Positions 58,082 to 64,000 of a stretch of 64,000 nucleotides of DNA are shown here, piece by piece. A program made the position numbers and the translations under genes. Within the stretch, counting starts at the first letter, position 1; each line of letters starts with the position of its first letter. This stretch comes from Mycolicibacterium tusciae JS617 (GTDB lineage: Bacteria > Actinomycetota > Actinomycetes > Mycobacteriales > Mycobacteriaceae). The stretch lies in NCBI RefSeq assembly GCF_000243415.2, contig NZ_KI912270.1:4462803-4526802 (forward strand), written 5' to 3'. The notes beneath the pieces are model-generated. The model was not told where the DNA came from. It saw only the letters and a list, made by a program, of their open reading frames with translations, and searched no databases.

Positions 58082-58357
58082 TCAGTCGCGGAATCGTTCC
58101 GGCAGGATCTCCGAATGGATCTCGATCTCGTGATCCTTAACGACAATCCGGCCATAGTACGAGGTCATGTTCACGAGGAAGTCGTGGACGGTGTAGGGCT
58201 TGCCGAGTCGATCGCTGAGTTCGTTCATGTCGAAGCTCAGCATGCCGTCGACGGCTGGTTGGGCTGTCAGTGTGTCGGTTATCTCGTTAGTGTGTCGTAT
58301 ACGAAGCGTTATCGGATCGACCGGACAGGACAAACGCTTGGGTCGATTTAGACCCAA
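58082..58357 (-). CDS. Monooxygenase coupling/effector protein, N-terminus probably lost
   Basis: 91 residues from a TTG. The C-terminal 60 residues (LSFDMNELSDRLGKPYTVHD then FLVNMTSYYGRIVVKDHEIE) match MmoB-type effector proteins, which control access to the diiron site. The first ~25 residues do not match, lie partly over a hairpin (58335-58360), and lack a good ribosome site. It lies 47 bp upstream of the alpha subunit. It is best read as a remnant created by the deletion that removed the beta subunit. Confidence 0.7.
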   Translation of the reverse strand: MGLNRPKRLSCPVDPITLRIRHTNEITDTLTAQPAVDGMLSFDMNELSDRLGKPYTVHDFLVNMTSYYGRIVVKDHEIEIHSEILPERFRD

Positions 58358-58360
58358 GCG
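58335..58360 (-). terminator. Perfect 10-bp hairpin at the head of the coupling gene
   Basis: CGCTTGGGTC and GACCCAAGCG are exact inverted arms around a 6-nt loop; on minus the stem is followed by TTTG. It looks like an intrinsic terminator for a gene that once ended here, and it overlaps the first codons of the coupling-protein frame. It marks a likely deletion or fusion junction. Confidence 0.5.
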
Positions 58361-58867
58361 GGCACCTGCTCATTGAATGTGGCGGCAATTACGAGGCCAA
58401 CCGTTGGCAATGAGTAGCATCCGCCAAGTTCTCGGAGCAAGTCGGTTGCAGCCAACCTTGCCCGAACACTTAGGCGCCGCCAGTCGTCGCGCTCGAGCGG
58501 GACACGGAGGGTGATCCTGATCTAACCCGAGGAATGCTTCGTCACGCATCCTCGGACACCGACATCACCCACTGGGACGCTGAGTTCCTGTGCAGGCGGT
58601 GATCCAACGTCAGGTTGTCCTAGCGCGCGAAGCTCGGCGCGTTGCGCTCGCAGCGATTGGCCTACGCTCCTACGCTGCTTTTCGACCTCTGTCCGCTCAG
58701 CCAGTTTTGCGGCCTGAGAAGTCGACCATTATTTGATGTCCTCATACGATTCTGCTTAAGCCTCAATGAGTTCCGATACTCGTTCCGAGAGTTGCTCGTG
58801 CTCAGAGCCAGCAGTCAGACAACTGCGGATAAGCTGCCGCGTGCCTGACCCGTCGGCGGCTTCGCGT
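58361..58867. other. Gene-free scar where a hydroxylase beta subunit would be expected
   Basis: About 500 bp between the CoM carboxylase and the coupling gene. No minus-strand frame longer than a few dozen codons is visible and nothing resembles a diiron beta subunit (about 340 residues). In EtnABCD/AmoABCD operons that gene precedes the coupling gene. Confidence 0.6.
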
Positions 58868-60433
58868 CTAGAGGTCTTGAAGATCAGGGTTGCCGGCGCG
58901 CAGACGGGAGAGCTGGATGAAGTGTTCGGGATTGAGGAACAGTTCGTTCATCTCGCCCATCTCGTCGATGGTGATGCCCTTCTTGATGAGATGGTCCAGG
59001 TACTGGAATGCGTCTTTGGCTCCGAAACCGCAGTGGTGGGCGCCCAAGAGCCGGCGACTCTTGTTGTCGTAGATGCATTTCTGGAATCCGGTGAGTTCCG
59101 GGCGAGTGAAGCCGTAGAGCATACTGCCCTCGGCCAGCGGTAAAGACAGCTCCTCGTGGCGGATTCCTTTGGGCGGCATCTGGATGACGGAAATATCGCC
59201 GTATGCGTCGCGCGCCTCCTGTTCGGTCAACCCGACCCAGGTCACCTCGTAGGTGGTGTGCAGGAAGTCGGGAAACTCCGTGAAGTCGAACTCGAAAGCC
59301 TCGCCGGAGATGTTGCGCGCAGCGGTCATCCCACACTTTCGGGCTTTGAACATCTCCATCGGTGATCCGATGAGATCTCCGATCGCATACACCCCCTCCA
59401 CGGAGGTCTGCATCCGGGAATTGACTTTGACGAAACCCTTCTTATCGACCTCGATGCCCAGCGCATCCACGTAAGGCTTGGTGTTGGGTCGCTCGCCGGT
59501 CCCGATGAAAACGAAGTCGGTCTCGATGACCTCCTCGGTGCCGTCGGCCAAGCGGACTAGTACGCCGGCGGCGCGGTCGTCTCCGACGACTTCCAGCGGC
59601 TCACAGCCTTCGATGATGTCCATGCCGCGCAACCGCATGTTGTCGACCACGTAGGTACGCAGATCCTCGTCCACGTGGTGCAGACTTTCCGTTCGCATCA
59701 GCGCGCTACGGGTAAGAATCGTGGTGTGGCAGCCGGTCGCCTGATAGAAGGAGCCGTACTCCATCGCGACTTTGGAGCCGCCGATGATGACGCAGCTGGT
59801 CGGCTCGTAATCCAGGCCCGGGTCGATGAGCGTTGCGAAGTCATAGACGCCGGCCTTGTCCAACCCTGCGATCTCGGGCGGGAAGTGCGTCCGTGTTCCG
59901 GTAGCGAGCACGAGGCTTTGGGTGGTGAACCGCTCTCCGTTGACCTCGACGGTGTGCTTGTCGATGACGATTGCTTCGGCGTTGAGAATGTATTCCATGT
60001 CAAGCTGTTCTTTGCTCTGCCAGTTCATGAAAGCGTGTGCGTTGTTGCGGCCCTTCTTGAACAAAGTGATCATGTCGACGATCGAGGCGCGTTCCTCCTC
60101 GAACTTCGGGAACCACAACGTGTCTGAATTCCAGCGCATGTAGTCCATCTCGCGCGCGGCCTCGGAGAACAGATGGTGCGGAACGCAGGCCTGATGCGGG
60201 CAGGAACCGCCGAGAAACGGCCATTTGTCGATCACCAGTTGACGCAGGCCGCGAGCCTGGGCGTAGGCTGACCCGAATCGACCGCCAGCGCCGCCGCCCA
60301 CGAATATCACATCGAAAGCGGTCCCCCGCTTGCGATAGACATTCTCCAGCGGCTCGGAAACCACCCCGGTTTCGGCGTCGTGAATCAAATCCTCCCACCG
60401 GTCCATGCTGAGAGTGGTGTCAATCAAGTCCAT
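58868..60433 (-). CDS. xecC: 2-Ketopropyl-coenzyme M carboxylase/oxidoreductase (2-KPCC)
   Basis: 521 residues from the ATG at 60433 (Xanthobacter enzyme: 523); a longer frame starts at 60493. It is a flavin disulfide oxidoreductase: FVGGGAGGRFGSAYAQA, redox Cys C78/C83 in GGSCPHQACVPHHLF, and GDLIGSPMEMFKARK. Near the C-terminus ELFLNPEHFIQLSRLRAG replaces the ordinary HxHPT motif: F499 and H504 match F501 and H506, which make 2-KPCC a carboxylase. It cleaves the 2-ketopropyl-CoM thioether with NADPH and adds CO2, giving acetoacetate and CoM. It heads the minus-strand cluster. Confidence 0.92.
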   Translation of the reverse strand: MDLIDTTLSMDRWEDLIHDAETGVVSEPLENVYRKRGTAFDVIFVGGGAGGRFGSAYAQARGLRQLVIDKWPFLGGSCPHQACVPHHLFSEAAREMDYMRWNSDTLWFPKFEEERASIVDMITLFKKGRNNAHAFMNWQSKEQLDMEYILNAEAIVIDKHTVEVNGERFTTQSLVLATGTRTHFPPEIAGLDKAGVYDFATLIDPGLDYEPTSCVIIGGSKVAMEYGSFYQATGCHTTILTRSALMRTESLHHVDEDLRTYVVDNMRLRGMDIIEGCEPLEVVGDDRAAGVLVRLADGTEEVIETDFVFIGTGERPNTKPYVDALGIEVDKKGFVKVNSRMQTSVEGVYAIGDLIGSPMEMFKARKCGMTAARNISGEAFEFDFTEFPDFLHTTYEVTWVGLTEQEARDAYGDISVIQMPPKGIRHEELSLPLAEGSMLYGFTRPELTGFQKCIYDNKSRRLLGAHHCGFGAKDAFQYLDHLIKKGITIDEMGEMNELFLNPEHFIQLSRLRAGNPDLQDL

Positions 60434-60990
60434 CAGAATCCATCCCTTTCGGTATCTCCGGACCCGGAGATTGTCGGCGGCTGTCTTAAGCATCGCCGGG
60501 TGAAACCTCTCGGAACATGTCCTGAGGGACGAAGAATCACCGGTATCTAGTCCAATTCGTTGAATGCGTCGGCGAGGCTCCGCCGCGACACCGACACACA
60601 GAACTCGCTGAGCAAGTCGGCCCGAGGGTTCGACCGCCTCGTCAAATCGGAGTCGTGGAGCGCCGAAGAGACTGCGCGCGCCAGGAACTGGGCCTCAGCG
60701 CGGATCGCGACGAACCATCGCCGAGCTCACCGGCGACGTGGTGCCGGTCGCACCCCCCGCCAGCAAATCCGGCAACCTCACCAGCCGCTTTCGCTAACGC
60801 GGCAGTTGCACGCTCGCCGTTCCCGTCGGTAACACCCGAACGGGGTCCAGTCGTCGTGCTCGACGCTTGTCGGGTGCCGAGCCCATCGCGAGGCGAATGT
60901 GATGAGCACCCGCGCCAGCCAATACCGGATGTTGGCGGCGATTAAATCGAATGGGAGACAATTGAACCCGAACAATCTAACGAGAGGCCA
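60434..60990. other. Upstream region of the CoM cluster, no supported gene
   Basis: About 550 bp between 2-KPCC and a small plus-strand ORF. It presumably contains the cluster promoter, but I cannot pick a clear -35/-10 pair. No trace of an epoxyalkane:CoM transferase is seen. Confidence 0.4.
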
Positions 60991-61281
60991 TTGAGAGTCA
61001 AGGCAAGTGGCCTCGGGCGCGAACTCGGCCCCGAGAGCCTGGCACCGTACTTTGAACCGTCCGTCGCCGAGCGGTTTTGGCAACTCTTCAGCAGCGACCA
61101 GCAGGGCCGGGGCGAGTATATCTATATTCCTGCGGCCATCCGTGGCCTCGTCATGGCGCCGGCTTTGTTCCCCGAGGTCCGCGGCGGCGACCTTCACACA
61201 CACCTGCTGCGATTCGCCGAGGGCACACTCGCACGCCGCCGCCGCCGTTCGGATGAGACGCGGGTTGACCCGGACCCTTAA
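60991..61281 (+). CDS. Small hypothetical protein
   Basis: 96 residues from a TTG at 60991 with CGAGAGG upstream. Codon use is GC3-rich and the sequence (ELGPESLAPYFEPSVAERFW, YIPAAIRGLVMAPALFPEVR) looks protein-like, but I recognise no family. The opposite strand is also open here, so coding status is uncertain. It lies between the CoM cluster and the IS21 element and may be a truncated gene. Confidence 0.35.
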   Translation: MRVKASGLGRELGPESLAPYFEPSVAERFWQLFSSDQQGRGEYIYIPAAIRGLVMAPALFPEVRGGDLHTHLLRFAEGTLARRRRRSDETRVDPDP

Positions 61282-61350
61282 TCCCCTCTCAAAGCGACCT
61301 GTCTGTCTGTGAAGTGGCGCGCTGGACGGCGTGTCCGCGTGGTTCTGCCG

Positions 61351-61356
61351 GACGCG
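61351..61356. repeat. Target-site duplication, left (GACGCG)
   Basis: GACGCG directly precedes the left end of the IS21 element and is repeated directly after its right end at 63995-64000. A 6-bp direct repeat is within the range made by IS21-family transposition. Confidence 0.75.
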
Positions 61357-61572
61357 TGTCGGCGGACATGAAAAAGTGCCCACTGGCGGACATGAAAATG
61401 CCCGTTCGCGGTCAATAGGTTCTGCCCACCGGCGGACACGAAAGTGCCCGCAGGCGGCCATGAATCTGCCCAGACCTATCTGATGCCGTTCGGCGCGTCA
61501 GCGCCGTGGCGGCCTCTCCTGTGGTTTCGATGTCGATGCCTAGTCGAACCGAAATCCCCAGGAGAGACCTAC

Positions 61573-63090
61573 TTGAAGTCTGACGGAGAACTCATGGAAA
61601 TACTCAATGCCTACGACCTGACCGGGTCCTACCGCGCCGCTGCTGAGTTGTGCGGGTGCTCGCACCACACCGTGAAGAAAGCGGTCGACGACCGCAACGC
61701 GGGTCTGCCGCCAGCGACGCGGCGGGCCCGCATGATCGACGACTGGCGCGACCTGCTGGAAACCTGGGTCTCGGATTCGAAGGGAAAGATCCGCGGCGAC
61801 AAAGCTCACGAACGACTGGTGGCGCTGGGATACGCCGGCACGGACCGCACCACCCGCCGAGCCTTAGCCGAGATCAAATCGCAATGGCGACTGGGCAATA
61901 CGCGAGTCCACCGGCCCTGGATCACCGAGCCCGGACTGTGGCTGCAGTACGACTTCGCCGACGGCCCACTCGTCGCCGGGCGCAAAGTGGTGCTGTTGGT
62001 TGCGTGGTTGGCGTGGAGCCGATACCGGGTGGTGATCGCGTTGCGGGACCGAACCGCACCCAGTGTCTTCGCCGGCCTGGACCGGATCTTCCGCCTCGTC
62101 GGGGGCGCCCCGACCTACCTGCTCACCGACAACGAGAAGACCGTCACCACCGGACACATCGCCGGGGTCCCGGTCCGTAACCGCGCCGCGGTGACCTTCG
62201 GCCGCTATTACGGCATCTCGGTGTTGACCTGCGAACCCGCCGACCCTGCGTCCAAAGGTGGAGTGGAGAACGCGGTCAAGCTCGCCAAAGCCGACATCGT
62301 GCCCACCGACACCAACCTGCTGGCCCAGTACGACTCCTTCGCCGACGTCGAAGCCGCGTGCGCGGGGTTTAACGCCGAGATCAACGCCCGGGTGCACCGC
62401 AGCACCGGTCGGCGTCCGGTGGAGATGCTCAGCCAGGAACGACCCGCCCTGCACGCGGTGCCCGACCTGCCCCACACCGCCGCACTGGGGGTGACCCGCC
62501 GGGTCCCCGACAACACCCCGATGGTCACTTTCGAACACGGCCAATACTCCGTTCCAGCAACACTATTGGGGCAAACAGTGTGGATCCGCCATCATGACGG
62601 CACCGACGAAGTGGTGATCTGTGCTCTTGACGACGGCGGCCCCATCGAGGTGGCCCGGCACCGCCGCGCCACCCCCGGCAGCCCCGCCATCGACGACAGT
62701 CACTTCCCCAACCATCGTGACAAGGTTCCCGGTGACTACCGCATCCGTGCCCGCACGATCTCCGAGCAGACATTCCTGGCTTTGGGTCCCGGTGCGGCGG
62801 TGTGGCTCAAAGAAGCCGCCGCCGTCGGCACCGAACGCATTCTGCAGAAGATGGCCCACGCCGTGGAACTGTCCGCGTTGGCCGGTCGCGCTGACGTGGA
62901 CTGGGCTTTGGGTCACGCCGCCGTGCACGGCCGGTTCGCCACCGGCGATCTCGACACCATCTTGGCCGCCAAAGGCTTGGACCTGACGCGTCGCGACGCT
63001 GGTGAGGATACTTCGCTGGCGCAAGGCACAAGCGGGTGGAACCTGTTCGGCCGCACCATCATCGGCACACCTGAGGCAGGCATCGCATGA
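61573..63090 (+). CDS. istA: IS21-family transposase IstA
   Basis: 505 residues from a TTG at 61573 (GGAGAG six bases before); ATG at 61594 is an alternative. N-terminal HTH: GSYRAAAELCGCSHHTVKKA. The DDE catalytic core has Asp in LQYDFADG, Asp in LLTDNEKTV and Glu in GGVENAVKLAK. The C-terminal beta-barrel includes MVTFEHGQYSVPATLLGQ. It is full length, cuts and joins the IS ends, and its stop overlaps istB by 4 bp. Confidence 0.95.
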   Translation: MKSDGELMEILNAYDLTGSYRAAAELCGCSHHTVKKAVDDRNAGLPPATRRARMIDDWRDLLETWVSDSKGKIRGDKAHERLVALGYAGTDRTTRRALAEIKSQWRLGNTRVHRPWITEPGLWLQYDFADGPLVAGRKVVLLVAWLAWSRYRVVIALRDRTAPSVFAGLDRIFRLVGGAPTYLLTDNEKTVTTGHIAGVPVRNRAAVTFGRYYGISVLTCEPADPASKGGVENAVKLAKADIVPTDTNLLAQYDSFADVEAACAGFNAEINARVHRSTGRRPVEMLSQERPALHAVPDLPHTAALGVTRRVPDNTPMVTFEHGQYSVPATLLGQTVWIRHHDGTDEVVICALDDGGPIEVARHRRATPGSPAIDDSHFPNHRDKVPGDYRIRARTISEQTFLALGPGAAVWLKEAAAVGTERILQKMAHAVELSALAGRADVDWALGHAAVHGRFATGDLDTILAAKGLDLTRRDAGEDTSLAQGTSGWNLFGRTIIGTPEAGIA

Positions 63091-63863
63091 GCACAACTAA
63101 CGCCGCGCCGCCGTTGCCCGCCGACGTCGAAACCTTGATGCGTGGGCTGCGGTTGCCGCACGCCCGAGCAATCGCCGCCGACGTGCTGGCCACCGCCCGC
63201 GCCCAGCGCTGGGACCCCACCGAAGTGATCAAAGCACTGTTGACCGAGGAAGTCGCCGGCCGGGCCCGCTCCATGCTGGCCTCCCGCCGTAAAGCCGCCG
63301 GCTTCCCGACCGGCAAAACGTTCGACGCCTGGGACCCGAAGGCCTCCTCGATCCCGCTGCCCACCCAGCAGGCGCTGCAGACTTTGGAATGGGTCGGGCG
63401 CCGCGAGAACCTGGTGGTCTGCGGGCCAGCCGGCACCGGCAAGACGTTCTTCCTCGAAGCCCTGGGGCAGAAGGTCATCGAGGCCGGTATGCCGGTGGCG
63501 TGGTTCACCCTCGAGCAGATCGGGGTGCTGGTACGGGCCCACCGCGCCGATGACTCTCTCGGCAAGGCGGTGGCCAAGATCGTGCGCGCCGAGCTCGTCG
63601 TCATCGATGACGTCGGGCTCTTGCCGGTCGGTGCTGATGCCGCCGAAGGGCTCTACCGCATCGTCGAAGCCGCCTATGAGCGCCGATCGGTGGCGATTTC
63701 GTCGAACCTTCACCCCAGTGGCTTCGACGAGCTGATGCCCAAGACGTTGGCCACCGCCACCGTCGACCGGCTGCTGCATCACGCGCACCTGTGCCAAACC
63801 AGCAGCGACTCCGTGCGCCTGGCGCAAGCCCTGCACGGGAAAGGAGTCAAACCCTTGAGCTGA
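63087..63863 (+). CDS. istB: IS21-family helper ATPase IstB
   Basis: 258 residues. Walker A VCGPAGTGKTFFLEAL, Walker B LVVIDDVGLLPV and sensor region ISSNLHPSGFDELMP, as in DnaC-like IstB proteins, which assemble on DNA with ATP and select the target for IstA. Complete and coupled to istA. Confidence 0.96.
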   Translation: MSTTNAAPPLPADVETLMRGLRLPHARAIAADVLATARAQRWDPTEVIKALLTEEVAGRARSMLASRRKAAGFPTGKTFDAWDPKASSIPLPTQQALQTLEWVGRRENLVVCGPAGTGKTFFLEALGQKVIEAGMPVAWFTLEQIGVLVRAHRADDSLGKAVAKIVRAELVVIDDVGLLPVGADAAEGLYRIVEAAYERRSVAISSNLHPSGFDELMPKTLATATVDRLLHHAHLCQTSSDSVRLAQALHGKGVKPLS

Positions 63864-63994
63864 CAACGGCCTCACCGACCGGTGGCGGACACACCCTCAT
63901 GGGCAGATTCGTGTCCGCCACTGGGCAGTTCTTAATGGCCACCTACGGGCATTTCTCATGTCCGCCACTGGGCAGTTTCAGCTGTCCATTGACA

Positions 63995-64000
63995 GACGCG
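63995..64000. repeat. Target-site duplication, right (GACGCG)
   Basis: The second GACGCG, at the last six bases of the window, immediately follows the right end of the IS21 element. It could extend beyond the window. Confidence 0.7.

Larger units (their letters stand above)
61357..63994 (+). mobile_element. IS21-family insertion sequence, complete
   Basis: 2,638 bp. The left end TGTCGGCGGACATGAAAAAG and the inverted right end TGTCAATGGACAGCTGAAAC share TGTC and continue with related repeats of GGCGGACATGA-AATGCCC on both sides, the multiple terminal repeats typical of IS21. It encodes istA and istB with a 4-bp overlap. The target repeat GACGCG flanks it, indicating a fairly recent insertion. 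Confidence 0.88.

Noticed and set aside
58361..58867. A hidden diiron beta subunit
   Set aside because: I looked for a long minus-strand frame and diiron-type motifs and found only short frames with many stops.
60778..61461. Minus-strand frame of 227 codons before the IS21 element
   Set aside because: It crosses the IS21 left end, which would require the IS to supply its start, and it has no family features; the plus-strand ORF at 60991 is more credible.

Overview
The window looks like a GC-rich actinobacterial, most likely mycobacterial, chromosome or large replicon. Evidence: a Huc-type group 2a and a Hhy-type group 1h [NiFe]-hydrogenase with mycobacterial accessory genes, a WhiB protein, a UsfY-like protein, a red-type RuBisCO, tight ATGA-coupled operons, and frequent GTG/TTG starts.

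1-14,500 (minus strand): one long operon for a group 1h hydrogenase. From its promoter end it reads a DUF1641 protein, hhyS, hhyL, a protease with an extra C-terminal domain, a small protein, a TPR protein, a NifU-Rieske fusion, an NHL propeller, hypF, a SIS-HypC fusion, a SIS isomerase-like protein, hypE, hypC, hypD and a DUF6390-like protein cut by the window edge. An AraC regulator diverges from it. 15,760-25,385: a Calvin-cycle block with cbbL-cbbS-cbbX-cbbR on minus, and fba, pgk, gap and tkt around two divergent promoters. Phosphoribulokinase is not in the window. 25,427-34,630: the group 2a hydrogenase operon (hypA, hypB, hucS, hucL, a NifU plus four-Cys Rieske-like protein, three accessory proteins, a 39-residue membrane peptide, a protease, hypC) with a further hypC divergent from hypA. 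34,862-37,858: a disordered protein, a broken hypC copy, a histidine kinase/response regulator pair, and a small orphan ORF. A 31-bp motif containing a hairpin is shared by the upstream regions of the response regulator and of gap/tkt. H2 oxidation and CO2 fixation thus sit side by side, as in a hydrogen-oxidising (knallgas) island.

37,859-50,660: mobile DNA. It holds an IS256-family element, a UsfY-like gene, and a nested pair of recombinase elements. A roughly 6.1-kb three-recombinase plus TnpC-like element has inserted into the HxxR catalytic box of a tyrosine recombinase gene, and both halves can be read. The interrupted gene belongs to an outer module with a small HTH protein and a zinc-ribbon recombinase.

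50,660-60,433 (minus strand): a cluster resembling alkene/epoxide metabolism through coenzyme M. It has 2-ketopropyl-CoM carboxylase/oxidoreductase, a diiron monooxygenase coupling protein, hydroxylase alpha subunit and reductase, a hydratase-like protein, an (R)-2-hydroxypropyl-CoM dehydrogenase-like SDR with both sulfonate-binding arginines, a BisC/TorA-type molybdoenzyme and a WhiB regulator. The cluster is damaged: no hydroxylase beta subunit and no epoxide:CoM transferase are visible, the coupling protein looks N-terminally truncated, the alpha subunit and molybdoenzyme are frameshifted, and a roughly 127-bp segment is duplicated. 61,351-64,000: an intact IS21-family element (istA, istB) with a 6-bp target duplication.
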